Source: Portunus trituberculatus (taxonomy: Eukaryota > Arthropoda > Malacostraca > Decapoda > Portunidae). Taken from it: 64,000 bases of DNA. A model generated the notes under the pieces. It was not told the DNA's origin. It saw only the letters and a list, made by a program, of their open reading frames with translations, and did not search any database. The stretch is taken from contig NC_059295.1 of NCBI RefSeq assembly GCF_017591435.1, forward strand, positions 37,500,539-37,564,538. The letters are read 5' to 3'. How positions within the stretch are numbered: position 1 is the stretch's first letter; each line of letters opens with the position of its first letter. A program made the position numbers and the translations under genes. Below are positions 1-13,113 of this stretch, piece by piece.

Positions 1-1018
1 AGGAAAATAAAAACAAAATAGATAAAAGATAAAAAGTAAATAAAGCAGCAGTAGTAACAGCAAGAAAAGGACATCCTTACTAGGCACAAATATTTAGGAA
101 GACGAGAAAGACGAGGAGACGAATGGATGGTAGTTGGGGACCACATGGAAAATGCTGTAATGATGTTGACGAAGGGATCACATAAGGAAGCCTGTTGTTA
201 GGGCTAGTTGATGTTATTATTATTACTATTACTGTATTATATGTTCCCCAACTTCTTTTTCCTCTTCTCTGCCTGGTTTGTGCGTGTTGAGATCAAACGA
301 ATATGGATCTTAGGTAACTTGATTTAAAATTCGTGTCTGGACGATGCAGAGGAATGTATGAACTGGAAAGACTAGGTATCTTCTTCATTATATGTATATG
401 ATCATCATTACCGTAATTGTTACCAGTTTTTGTTTTTTGTAATAGTAAACTTATCTTTTGATATGTTGTCAACTTTTGCCGGTGACAGCGGGTCTCGGCC
501 GAGGACGTTAGCTTTCTTGGTGTCGGATATCTTGTTAAATACACTGTGACTATATAGTGATACGGTGTTTCCGCGTCCCTTCTTATTCTTACTGAACTAA
601 ACACCACTAAACATAATCATAGAGAGAGAACACTACAATATGGTGAGTGCATCGGTGACGACATCGTCCGAGGCTATACACCACCGATTTCCCTCTAACA
701 CTGTGGATGACACGCCAACTGTGAAGGAAAGAAGATATCAAGATGTAAATGACAGCGGTTTTGTAATGTAACAAGGAAGACACTACATACCATCTCCACG
801 TGATGTTACCCTCTTAAGACGATAAGAAGCAATCATTGTTGCAAGGAATTTGTTGTCTCTCTCAGCAGTTCGTTTCTCCGTCACAGTCATAACAATTTAC
901 GAGTAGAAGTAAGAGGTCCTGTTTTAGTGAGGTTAGCGGGAATCAAGACGTGTTTGCAGTCAATTACCTTTGCTGTATAGCATTTTTGTGCCTTTTACCA
1001 TTACTTACTTATACATTG
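1..1018. other. Flanking sequence, no gene recognised
   Basis: AT-rich sequence with no open frame that resembles a known protein and no repeat family seen elsewhere in the window. Short open frames on both strands lack splice context and composition typical of coding DNA. Confidence 0.5.
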
Positions 1019-1024
1019 TTCTCT

Positions 1025-1055
<31 letters not shown>
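1019..1055. repeat. (CT)n microsatellite
   Basis: About 35 bp of nearly perfect CT dinucleotides, read directly. Confidence 0.95.
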
Positions 1056-1626
1056 GGCAAGTAGCTAAGGAATGTTATTTTGTATACCAAGGGTCATAGA
1101 AGCGAGTGGGCGTCTGCACGCAACGTAATAGAAGTTAATGTTCATTGCTGCCACACACCACATTTTAAAACACTTCTTCCTTTCCATTCATTATTTGTTG
1201 AAGTTGCACGCCTCTTAAAAGGATGTTTTTTTTATGTCTTCACTGACAAATGTATAAGATTTCTATATTATCAATTAGAATATGACATTTCACATCACTG
1301 CTGTTCCCTAGTAGTGGGTGGTGAAGAAGCAAAGCGTTTCTGTCTAAGGGCCAGCGTATACGGAATCACAGACTACCAACCCTCACAGCGTTTTAAAAAG
1401 CCGCTCTGCTAATCAATCATGCATGAGAGCATCGTAACTCAAGGGTATGATAACTGCTGACGACACACTGTATCCTGTTCCATTTATTCGTTAATATTCT
1501 GACGGTTTCCTTTACTTGGATGGAAAATCTGAACTATAATAGGCATTAATAATGGAAATCTGTAGAAGAAGAATTAAACGGACTATTAAGTCTTCGGACA
1601 AGGGAGTAACGTTTCAACCACTTTCA

Positions 1627-1832
1627 AAAGCCTTTAGTGAAAAGTGGTCAACATTTAAAGGGCATTTTCATAGTTCTACTGCGCCAGAATGGATTAAGCA
1701 TTGTTAATGTTAAACTGCACCAGAAAAAACGCAAGCAATTATTTCCATCACAATCAAAAGTCTTTGATTAAAGAAAATTTGATGGAATTTTCAAGGGCGT
1801 TTTCACGATACAAGTGTGGCAGAATGGATTAA
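1627..1832. repeat. Diverged direct duplication, about 130-bp period
   Basis: Two diverged copies of a segment that begins with AAAAGYCTTT, passes through a GGGCRTTTTCA core and ends with GCAGAATGGATTAA or GCCAGAATGGATTAA (copies ending near 1697 and 1832). The second copy ends exactly at the TTAA that opens the adjoining MITE. Confidence 0.5.
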
Positions 1833-2043
1833 CCCCTTCAGTACCATGACGCGTTTCCATATACATTCTCATTCTGCTAATATTTGATTTTATACAGCTT
1901 CAGAAAATTGTGTGGGGATTAAAATAATGAGGATTCTTTACATTAACCTTCTGACCTCCATAGATCTTTACTAATGTCAATAAAATCGTCAAATCATACC
2001 CAAAGGTTATGGTAAAAATGCGTTCCAGTAGTCGTAGTGTTAA
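1829..2043 (+). mobile_element. piggyBac-like MITE, copy 1
   Basis: Starts with TTAA followed by CCCCTTCAGTACCATGACGC and ends near TGCGTTCCAGTA...TTAA. The interior shares long stretches with the copies at 2277, 14088, 14472 and 11935, including a TTTTATACAGCTTCAGAAA block and an AATGTCAATAAAATCGTC block. TTAA plus CCC termini are the hallmark of piggyBac-type elements. The copy is about 215 bp and encodes nothing. Confidence 0.65.
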
Positions 2044-2205
2044 AGTTTCACCACAGCAGCAGGTGTCGGCTCGCTCCTCTCAGCTACGTCGATAATGATA
2101 CAACAAGAATTTTTTGTGGTCTGGTTGCGTCACCTTGGGTTTTACCATCTTCTTTCTCTTTGTCATGTCAGCAGTTAGAAACACATTTGCGTCAGCACTC
2201 TCAAG
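2044..2205 (+). repeat. Dispersed repeat, partner at 4373-4520
   Basis: Shares ACAACAAGA-TTT, GTCTGGTTGCRT and AAACACATTTGYGTCAGCAC blocks in the same order with 4373-4520. It sits between two piggyBac-like MITEs, and both copies are followed by a (T/C)TAACCCTTT-like sequence, so it may be part of a longer family member. Confidence 0.5.
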
Positions 2206-2276
2206 TCAATATAAAAACACTTCATATGTAAGCATGTCTATTTATTTTTGCTTAGCACTCCAAATTGCACCAAATA

Positions 2277-2480
2277 TTAACCCTTTCAGTACTATGACGT
2301 ATTTCCATATTCATTCTGTTTACTATTTGGTTATTTTATACAGCTTCAGAAACTTATGTGGGGATTAAGATAGTGAGGACTCTGGCCATTAATCTTCGAC
2401 TTCCATAACAATGTCAATAAAATCGTCTAATCCCACCAAGAATTCATGATAAAAAATTCGTTCCAGTATTGAAAAGGTAA
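2277..2480 (+). mobile_element. piggyBac-like MITE, copy 2
   Basis: TTAA at 2277-2280 followed by CCCTTTCAGTACTATGACG. The right end reads CGTTCCAGTATTGAAAAGG then TAA. Reverse-complementing the right end gives CCTTTTCAATACTGGAACG, an imperfect inverted repeat of the left end. This is the best-bounded copy of the family, about 204 bp and non-coding. Confidence 0.7.
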
Positions 2481-3513
<1,033 letters not shown>

Positions 3514-3947
3514 GTACAACTAATATTGTAAAATAAAAAAAAAAAAAATTTGCTTGTTTATGACGGGTCTTTTTTTTTTCTCTTTCCTTTGTTTTGTCAA
3601 TATATTTTTCAAGAAAATGAAAGAGAGGGTAGCTGGGTTTTTTTTTTCTGTGGAGGAGCTTGGGTAAGGATAAATATAAAGAAAAAATAATCAATAAGGG
3701 AAAACGACACATTTTTCGATTCTAAAAATAATAATGATAATATTTACAATAAAGCAAACATTACTTCACTGTTATTTCTTTATTTATTTGTCTTATTATG
3801 AAAAGAAAATACCAATCTTTAAGCAGCAGGTGAGTAAAAAAGTGAATAAAAAACAAATAACTGAATAGACGAATGAAGATACAAAACAAGTAAATGTTTG
3901 ATCTCAATCCCTATTTTTGTTATTTGTCTTTCCTCAGCAGAGCAAAG

Positions 3948-5387
3948 ATGGCTGCTAGTCTCAAGAGTTACGACAGCAAGGACCCGTTGGTGAAGTACAC
4001 TGCCGACCACTCCCTCAGGTGAACAAAGGAAGAACATTGTAGTAAAACGGCTCATATATTCTAATCCTTCAATACACTCTTAACCACAAAGACCAACACT
4101 AGAGCCATTCCGAAACTTTTCTAATAAACCATCATCGCCATTCCATCCATCCGACAGGTTCACCGAGGCACAGAAAAATTTGATGGAGCTTACCTTCAAG
4201 CTCCCCAAATATTACATGCTGGGGGCGCCGGAGGTCCTGCAACTCAATGCTAACTTGATCCGCACCATGGGAGGAAAGAAGGTGAGTACGGAACTCATAT
4301 TCTCATCCTGCCGGTTTAATAAGATTTGTTTGGCGCGTTTGTCCCCTTGCAGCTTTACTACACTACATCACAGAAAGGATCAGAGTATTCCATTTTCCTG
4401 TGACAACAATGGTGCAGCAAGATTTAGTTGTCTGGTTGCATTACCTTAGATTTTACTCCCTCTTCCTCTCAAATAAAGTGATCAATCATAAACACATTTG
4501 TGTCAGCACTCGCTAACCCTTTAGGGCACCTGTTAGTGTAACATGCTTGCTTGTGTTGGACATGAATGCCGTTTAGAATTAAATGTATAGCTAGCTCTTT
4601 CCTCTCTGGTGTCTCGCTCATAAAAAAAAAAAAAGTAAAATCGCTGATGCCTTACCTCACAGAGGATGCATCTCATTTTCATGAGTCACTGTCGGTAATG
4701 AAGACAAGAATACAGTCCACTCATCTGTCTTCACTCTTTCCACTTCCCTCTAGAGTCTGGCATTTTGACGAAGCTTTTGCTCACATTCCCTGTCCACGTC
4801 ATCACCGCGACTGTTGTTGGGACAATACAAGTACACTGCCTCTTTTTGCTTCATAGACGATCAGTCATGATTGGCAATCATCTCGGTTTTGCAATCATTG
4901 ATTTTAGCATCATATTTAGGAACAGACTTGCGCAGTCATCAATTAGATTGTCGTTGTTCATTGTGTACGGAGGTCGAGTGTTCAGCCATCACCGTATACT
5001 GTACAGAAAATGGAAGTCAAATAAAAATAAAAAAGAACGTATGAAAAGACGAATAGATAACTTCTACCGGAAGTTATTCTCGGTATGCACAGTCATTGCC
5101 ACACACTGTCGCTCATGTGTGTACAAACGTCATGATGACGTCAAATATTTGACTGTTTTGGATACTCTTCATCTATTTGCCCCATCGTCCAATCACGCGA
5201 CGAATGTTTTGCGCAATAACCATTTTTATATAATCCTGTCTAATGTATGAGCTTGTCAGTACTCTTATTCATCCCTTTCACTGGTAGACTCTATAGAGCT
5301 CCCTGCCTGTTTCTGTTTTTCCACCTTCCTATGACCTTAGATAATTTAAGAAGGGGAGGTTTCAAGACATTTATCTCATATATAACC

Positions 5388-5461
<74 letters not shown>

Positions 5462-6422
5462 CCTGAAGAGTGAACGCAGTAAAAAACTGCCCTTTGGAAA
5501 GTCATCTCTCCGCGCAACCTGACAAAAGGTGAGTAGCGGACCGCCCTACCACACGAGAATTGCTAGTAATGGTACAACGCATGGAGATACTATGTAGATG
5601 CTAGATATACCAATTCATATCTCAGCCCACCTCAATTTAAGACATTGTGCATTGCTGTAAAGTGTTCAGGCACAGTCACACGACCAATGGGTTGGTTAGG
5701 TGGCCAGTTAAGCACACTCCTCTGTATAATTTTCCTGACGAGCGTGGTTCAGTTAAAGTTTTGTATCGTTGACGAACTTGCTACAACAAGAATGTTACTA
5801 CTGTTCTAAATTTTCACATATTCTCCTCTCCTACACTGAATCATTACGCTTTCTCACTGATCACTTGACAAGACCTTTGAAATCATCTGCAGGTGCTGGA
5901 CGTGGGTGTGTACACAGGCGCGAGTGCCTTGTCAGCGGCCCTGGCGCTGCCCCCCGATGGTGAAGTGCACGCGCTGGACTTAACTGATGAAAATGTAAAC
6001 TTAGGTAAGGAGGACAGCAAGAGGCTACCAGCTGCTATTGCAAAGTTCGACGCACTCAGTTTGTGGGTTAGCTGGGTCTTGCATTGACAGATTAGATGAG
6101 ATAGGAATCAGGTGACGGATTATTGGAATGTTTCTATTAGATTCACTCGTCTATTTGCTAAATTATATGCTCCTTTTTATTCTTAATGGTATTGATATCA
6201 AAGGAAGGTCGGTTTATTCATATAACATTTAAATTCGTAGATAGAGGTAACAGTAATTACTATAAATTCTACTATTATTTTCACTTGCCAGTTAACTGTT
6301 GGTGATAATGAAACGTTTAATGAAACATTTACCACCACCACCACCACCACAACAACAACAACAACAACAACAACAACACCATCATCATCTACTGCTACTA
6401 CTACTACTACTACTACTACTAT

Positions 6423-6473
<51 letters not shown>

Positions 6474-6868
6474 CACTACTACTACAATATACTCTTCACC
6501 CGACAGGCAGGAAGTTCTGGAGCGAGGACGGAGTGGCAGACAAGATCCACGTGCACATCGGGCCCGCCACGGACACCCTGCAGCAGTTCATCGACGAGGG
6601 CCAGGCCGGCACTTTTGACTTCGCCTTCATCGACGCTGATAAACCAAACTTCGATCGCTACTACGAACAGTGCCTGGTGTTGGTGCGGCGAGGCGGCATC
6701 ATCGCCTTTGACAACACTGTGCTGAACGGCCGTGTGCTGGACCCCGATGACCAAAAGCCCGATGCGGTGGCCGTCAGGAAGCTGAACAAGAAGCTGAGGG
6801 ATGACCAGCGCATCTATTTGTCTTTCTTGAAGATTGGGGACGGTCTCAGCCTTTGCTTCATCAAGTAG
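3948..6868 (+). CDS. COMTD1: COMTD1-like SAM-dependent O-methyltransferase (four coding exons)
   Basis: Coding exons 3948-4018, 4158-4281, 5893-6004 and 6507-6868 join in frame at GT-AG borders (669 nt, 222 aa, TAG stop at 6866-6868). The product belongs to the caffeoyl-CoA/catechol O-methyltransferase family, which moves a methyl group from S-adenosylmethionine to a hydroxyl in a divalent-metal-dependent reaction. Visible motifs: SAM motif I VLDVGVYTG (residues 66-74), an acidic ALDL strand after it, FIDADKPN (143-150), and the metal ligands expected at D145, D171 and N172; the 145-to-171 spacing equals the family's D-to-D spacing. The C-terminus IGDGLSLCF is typical. The ATG follows an AG acceptor at 3940 by 7 nt, so a 5' UTR intron is likely. 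The vertebrate protein has an N-terminal membrane anchor; none is seen here, so a soluble form or an unseen upstream exon is possible. The physiological substrate cannot be told from sequence. Confidence 0.9.
4373..4520 (+). repeat. Dispersed repeat in COMTD1 intron 2
   Basis: Second copy of the family at 2044-2205, matched through TTGTCTGGTTGC and AAACACATTTGTGTCAGCAC. It ends in CTAACCCTTT, resembling the start of the piggyBac-like MITEs. Confidence 0.5.
5240..5370 (+). mobile_element. 3' stub of a Jockey-like LINE in COMTD1 intron 2
   Basis: Translation contains LFIPFTGRLY, then a hydrophobic stretch and LRRGGFKTFIS. This matches the C-terminal end of the Jockey-like element at 52080-53825, which on the minus strand reads SFIPFTGKLFNSL and SFKREVSRHF. 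Only the last roughly 40 codons remain, ending at a (TA)n tract. Confidence 0.6.
5390..5459. repeat. (TA)n microsatellite
   Basis: About 70 bp of TA immediately downstream of the LINE stub, in COMTD1 intron 2. Confidence 0.95.
6331..6485. repeat. Mixed ACC/AAC/ACT triplet microsatellite
   Basis: CAC, CAA, CAT and then CTA triplet blocks fill the 3' end of COMTD1 intron 3 and stop about 20 nt before the exon 4 acceptor AG (6505-6506). The ATG-initiated frame reading through this tract into exon 4 is an artefact. Confidence 0.95.
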
Positions 6869-7631
6869 CGCAGAGAAAAAAGGGAGACTACAAGAAACCA
6901 TCAGGCGTACTCGTGGCCAGTCTCTGTGATCTCTAATATAATCTAAAAAAGTAAAACTGCTTATTTTTTTTTTAGCAAATCCAGAAAAATACCATAAATC
7001 TAGAAAACTTTTTTATTTATGAGTTTATAAAATTGCCGTTCTCAATATCAATCACTATAACTGACTAATTAGATATTAACTTTCTTATTCTCTCCCACAT
7101 CTGTTCTCTCCTCCATTCTTGTCTCATTCTTCCTTCTTCTTTCTTGGCAGATGTCTCTTTATTGTGTTCCTTAGGTTATGACAAACTCATAAAAGAATGC
7201 CGTCGTTTTACTGCACAGCCACGATACTATTCAATACAAGTCTATATTTTTCTTTCTTACCTTCAGCAGACCCGTACAGTCTTTGGTGAAGGAACCACTA
7301 TATACCATTCGTCAATGTTCCAAACGCTACCAAAGTCACCACAGACTGTTATGATACAGGCCAGCGCGTTGCCATGGAGTGTGTCACACTTTCCGTCGGC
7401 TTGATTCAGCACACATGCAAGGTTTATCAGATGTATTTAATCACTAAGACCTTGATCTGGTATAACGATACTGCTACACTGTGCATACCGGAAAACAGCA
7501 ATTGAGCGCCATGAAACATTCAGGACTGGTGGTGATTACGGTAAATCTCTGACTCCTACCAAATGAAATATGTGATACTTTGTTACGTAAGCTCTTGATA
7601 AGATGGACTTCGTGTTAACTATAAGTCGAAG

Positions 7632-7633
<2 letters not shown>

Positions 7634-7664
<31 letters not shown>
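7634..7664. repeat. (CT)n microsatellite
   Basis: About 31 bp of CT repeats. Confidence 0.95.
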
Positions 7665-7666
<2 letters not shown>

Positions 7667-7902
7667 ACCACTACCGTCTTCACTGTCCGGAAGTTGACAG
7701 TCTGCTGCCTCGCGGTCTTTCTCTTCTCGGCGTATGTCATTATCTCTTAACCGCAGACTGACATTATCCTTGCCTGCTGCTCACGCTTTGGTGGACATTA
7801 CTTTCAGTTATCAGTTATCTCTTGAGTTTAACCAATTGTACAATATCATATTTTGATTCTTATACAGCGTATTAGTTTGATGTATTTGTGCACAATATAA
7901 TC

Positions 7903-7904
<2 letters not shown>

Positions 7905-7942
<38 letters not shown>
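7905..7942. repeat. (CT)n microsatellite
   Basis: About 38 bp of CT repeats. Confidence 0.95.
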
Positions 7943-7945
<3 letters not shown>

Positions 7946-8547
7946 GATGATGGGAGTCACTGGTTCGATCCGTATATCTGAGACATTCTTGAAGCATCAA
8001 TGACAGTGATCCATGACCCAGAGTGCACAGGAGGTGGGTCTGGTTCCGCTCCCCTCCTCCGCTGCCTGACATAGCATCTCCCTACCCATCATCTCGTGTT
8101 TGTAGGACATGACTTGTGGCGAGCTCATGTGACTCTCCAAAATATTGAACAAAGGTAATGGGTGTCTTTTTATTGCCGATGTATTTGAACCTGGAATAAA
8201 GTACGATAATTTTGTCGTCCCTGGTGAGTTGTGAGGGTCTCGCCAGCCACCGAGATGAAGCAGACGCATCGTACTTATTTCTCGGGCACATTTTACAGAA
8301 ACTAATTATGAGCAAAGAAATTAAGATACACTACAGTTAGAAGACTATAAAGTAGGAATAGTGGATAGATTTTTACTTTAGAAGCGTAATTGTATAAAAA
8401 TGTCTAATTTTACTTTAGAATGGAGTGAAGAGATTATACATGATAGTTAGATTGCAATGTTAATTACGTACGAACAAATTAGATGTTATTCTCTCAGCTA
8501 AAGAAGTTTCGTCATTTTTACCATGCATGATCATAAATTTAAGAGCA

Positions 8548-8799
<252 letters not shown>

Positions 8800-9200
8800 C
8801 ATCCATTAATGATGACGGTCATAAAAGGAAGGATTATCTAAAAATATGTTGAAAGACAAACATGGTGGTCTTTTATGAGTCTTCCTCCTGGGGCACTGTA
8901 ATGTCATATATAAAAATATGCATGGTTAGAGCATTTATTTTAATTTATACTTTTGTTGCCCCAACCCAATAAATTTTCAAAAGATTATCATTATTAAAAA
9001 AATATATAAAATTTCTAAATTTATAAAGCTTTATAGGGTCTTATCGTCCCTCTAGACTCTAGAGTCTAGAATCTAGATTCGAGATCTAAGTCTGTTCACT
9101 TTAAGTTAAATTCAATTTATTTCACATCACAGTATGCCAGTAGGAACAGAAATGTTACTCAAGTATCAAAACATCATGCTCTCCTCCCTGACCCTCGCCA

Positions 9201-9203
<3 letters not shown>

Positions 9204-9247
<44 letters not shown>
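9204..9247. repeat. (GA)n microsatellite
   Basis: About 44 bp of GA repeats. Confidence 0.95.
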
Positions 9248-9252
<5 letters not shown>

Positions 9253-9613
9253 AGACCGGCCATATCGCGAACATCGTCACAGTTTGCGAGGGTGTGAGTA
9301 ACAAACAAGCGTCTGTACTTAAGTTAAAATCCGCCCATCACCACTATGCACCATCACCACCACTCCCATAGGAACTATAGTATATGCTGAATCAATCTAA
9401 TATCATCTAGTCTAGTATATTCGTCATTTGGCTCATTCTCAGTGGGATCGACTACTCACTGTATTGTCGCCAGCAAGGTACATACGATAAACGGGTTGGA
9501 CAACGAGCAACCCGGTGTAGTAACCATGAACTGCAATGTACGTAGTACGTAGAGTCATTAATGATTAGCCCCACTCTCTCCTAATCACTCACTGACTGAC
9601 GCCAGCTCTTATC

Positions 9614-9616
<3 letters not shown>

Positions 9617-9683
<67 letters not shown>
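9617..9683. repeat. (CT)n microsatellite
   Basis: About 67 bp of CT repeats. Confidence 0.95.
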
Positions 9684-9686
<3 letters not shown>

Positions 9687-10449
9687 AGAAGGGTTATTAG
9701 GAGCACAATCAAATGTATTTCTAAATGGTACTATGCTAGAGAATGCATATCAAGGAAGTTTATATCGATTCATTATACACCATGCTAAGATACGTGATTA
9801 AGATATACATTTTATAGTTTATCTTAGTATACCTTCATTGCTTTTTCTTGACATTTATAGGTAGGTAAAAACTTTCTTTAACTATCGTGCGTTTCTAATG
9901 CTGGGGTCACACTACAGCTTTTTTTTTTTTTTTTTACTACGACGCCCCCGACGGTCGTACAGACCGACTGTCGTTAACGATTGGGAGCATTTCAGTGAAA
10001 GAAGGACACGCAAAACGAAAGCCGTACACCTTCGTGGGAGTGTGAAGGTGGATGTTCACTCCTGGTGTCGGAGGCGGCCCCTCCATACTCATTCATGTCC
10101 AATGGGCCTGCGATGTCTAAGGATGTCCCAAAGAGATCTTCCGACGACGATGGGACATCATTATTTCTATTTCTTTTATTTATTTATTTATTTTTTTTTA
10201 ACTGGCGACAACGCATGAGCTGTCACATTGGTCACGACGATTCTAGCGACAACGTTTTCGTGCGTTACTGCCAAACGTGTGTTCAAAGACCAGTCGTAAC
10301 TCAGTATTTTAATATTAAGATTTTTTACTCCTTCGATGTCGTTAGCAGCCCGAACGACATCGTATCTCTCTATAACGTCATTGTTTGTCATCGTACGTCA
10401 TCGTACGCCCGATGAAATGGCTTTGTTTGTCGTGACTCTTCCCTTTCAC

Positions 10450-10728
10450 TTTCACTGTTTGATCTGCTGCAGTCTCTGACGAGACAGCCAGACGTTACCC
10501 TACGGAACGAGCTCAGAGCTCATTATTACCGATCTTCGGATAGGCCTGAGACCAGGCACACACCACACACCGGGACAACAAGGTCACAACTCCTCGATTT
10601 ACATCCCGTACCTACTTACTGCTAGGTGAACAGGGGCTACACGTGAAAGGAGACACACCCAAATATCTCCACCCGGCCGGGGAATCGAACCCCGGTCCTC
10701 TGGCTTGTGAAGCCAGTGCTCTAACCAC
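10450..10728 (-). mobile_element. tRNA-derived SINE (copy 1)
   Basis: Read on the minus strand it shows GTGGTTAGAGCACTGGCTTC, a tRNA-Val(CAC)-like anticodon arm (CTGGC-TTCACAA-GCCAG), and a perfect RNA polymerase III B box GGTTCGATTCC. A roughly 210-nt tRNA-unrelated body follows and ends in CAGATCAAACAGTGAAA. The same body is at 42782-43078 in the opposite orientation, showing that this is a dispersed repeat and not a tRNA gene. The 5' acceptor arm and A box start are missing. Confidence 0.85.
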
Positions 10729-11798
10729 AGTCGAATGCAGTGCTCGGTTGTCGTAATGCTTCTACGACATCGTGCGATATCGCCGCGTTAACGTACTTGA
10801 CTCACATCTTACAACAGGCCAAAATTCGTTAAAATGACGTCATTGCTACCGGCGACACCCCTCCTACGATTAGTGGTGGGCAAGTTCCGGTAACAGTACC
10901 GGTAATACCGGTACCAGCCTTAACGGTACTGTACCGGTAAATAGCCGAAACGGTTATTTTTATATAACACAAGAACAAATGTGATAAAACAATAAAAAGA
11001 TAGGAAGTTGCAGAAACAAACTTATTGACTGCGTGTTGGAAGGTTTGACCGGATTCGTGGTTCACAATGAAAAAATGAATAAATAAATAAATTTTGCTGT
11101 AAAAAGGACAGAAAATGACAGATTTTGACTGTCCTTTTTTACAAGAAAACTTAAGGACAAACAGGCTCAAAAAAGGACAGACTGTCCTTAAAAGGACAAA
11201 CATGGCAACCGTGGTTCACTACGGGTTCCGACCACTAAGAGCGAAAGCGTTTGGCAACAATGTTAAAAATATACTTATATGTGTATATATTTATGGATGT
11301 ATGTACGGTATGCATGTATGTATGTATGTATGCATTTCACGAAGCAGTTTTCCTACCAGTATTTCAAACAAAAGTGACATCTGCCATCCTTTTTTAAGTG
11401 GTATCTAGTTGTCATTAGCTACAGGTGCCTCTGACGTATCAGCTTGCCTGCGATCCACACTCCACCTTCTCGTCCTTCCCCCACTCCGTCCCCTCCCCCA
11501 TGTTCCTCATATCTCCGCCTCCAACCCCCCCTCCACCCTCTCTATCTATCTCTCGCGCCGCTCCGCTCAGTACCTATCAGCTGAGACACTCACCTATTTA
11601 TTCTTTATTCTTTAGTCTCAGTCTCCATTCCACCTAATATTTTTCCAGCCATGGATTGCTGTGTGAGCCTGGAAAGCTTGTATCTCGGAGTAACAGTTTG
11701 TAAACTCTCAGCCCAGAAACTACGGCAAAGGGATTCATTAGTGCCTTTAACTGTTTCTCAAGAACTGAACAAGATTATTACACACCAATAGTTAACTG

Positions 11799-11915
<117 letters not shown>

Positions 11916-11934
11916 CTAAGGCGTTCAGAATTTT

Positions 11935-12050
11935 AATGGCCACAGTTTTCACTATTTCAATCCCCCACATGAGTTTCTGAAGCTGTATAAAGTCGTCAAA
12001 TAGTTAGGCACAATGGATATGGAAACGCGTCATGGTACAGAAGGGATAAA
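11935..12050 (-). mobile_element. piggyBac-like MITE, copy 3 (truncated)
   Basis: Inverted copy: the minus strand runs from TTTATCCCTTCTGTACCATG at 12050 through the shared TATACAGCTTCAGAAA block. It loses its far end near 11930 beside the (GT)n(GA)n tract. Confidence 0.6.
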
Positions 12051-12449
12051 CATTCCCTTCCCCCTTCCCTGAAGGAACCACATGACGGGACCCCAGAGTC
12101 AACTGGTAAACAAACCGTGCGTTCCCTTCCCCCTTCGTGCGGACCACTAGCGGAAAGGTTGGTATGTCGGAAGGGGCGGAGTGCGCTTCGTGATCTTCAT
12201 TTCTGTTGGTTTGTTTACATTTCTACATGTGCCAGCCCCGTGAAAAAAGAAAAGAACTGAAGTTTATTCTTCCGATTATTGGACCAGGTAAGCACATTTT
12301 CTTATCATAATGTTAGTTTATAGTTGTTAGGTTTTATTTGGTGTATGCAAACAAATAAAGAAGTAGAATAAGGTTATTTTCAGCCATTATATGACAGATC
12401 GAAGCATTTTCCTTCCTTCCATCCAGGTCTAGCCCATTATATGTGCACT

Positions 12450-12800
12450 ATATATTATATATAGACCAGGATGACTTACATATGATGTAAATGAAAAAAA
12501 AACTATTAACCTAGTGGACTTTTGGTTAGGTTAGGTTAGATTAGCCACTACTGTAGCAGGGAGTAGGTTACTTATAAGGGTTAGAAGTCTCACTTTTTTG
12601 TTAGGTATCATTTATGCATCTATATATTATATATAGACCAGGATGACTTACATACGATATAAAGTGAAAAAAAAATATTAACCTAGTGCACTTTTGGTTA
12701 AGTTAGATTAACCAATACTGCAGCAGGGAGTAGCCTGAGAACCTAACTTAACAACTGATGTAGCAGGGAGTTGGTTACTTATAATGGGCTAGAAGTCTCA
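12450..12800. repeat. Tandem duplication, about 172-bp period
   Basis: ATAGACCAGGATGACTTACA occurs at 12461 and again at 12633, each followed by poly-A, TTAACCTAGTG, GTAGCAGGGAGT and TAGAAGTCTCACTTT. The copies are diverged and the second has an extra internal repeat of the GCAGGGAGT segment. Confidence 0.75.
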
Positions 12801-12894
12801 CTTTGTTGGCTGTTATTTTTTTTTTCATTTATTTATTGTTGCTTCATGTTTTGTTGCCTTTCCCAGGCTAACCTAACCTAACTTTTATTTATAG

Positions 12895-13113
12895 AAATGG
12901 AAGACCTATCAGCATAAGTTCTCGGAGACAAGACAGCATTTGCTTGCTCTCCAAGTGAAACATATGGAAGCAAGACTGGAAGAAGCAGAAGAAAGGAAGG
13001 AAGAGGCTAGGATTAGGACATGTATAGCAAAAGTAGAACTTGAACAGTTACAAGAAAGGAAGGAAGAGGCTAAACTTAGAACAGAAATAGCAAAAAAAAA
13101 AAAAAGAACTTGA
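12895..13113 (+). pseudogene. Exon-like coiled-coil fragment of unknown gene
   Basis: After a pyrimidine-rich tract and acceptor TTTATAG, a 72-codon open frame begins KWKTYQHKFSETRQHLLALQ. It contains two copies of an ERKEEA-type heptad segment and is strongly charged and helical. The frame ends at a TGA just after an A13 run, where a slippage indel is likely. Such tails occur at the C-terminus of Myb/SANT-like DNA-binding proteins of Harbinger transposons, but no DNA-binding domain was found nearby. A possible 5' exon with ATG at 12225 and donor at 12287 does not join in a usable phase. Confidence 0.3.
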
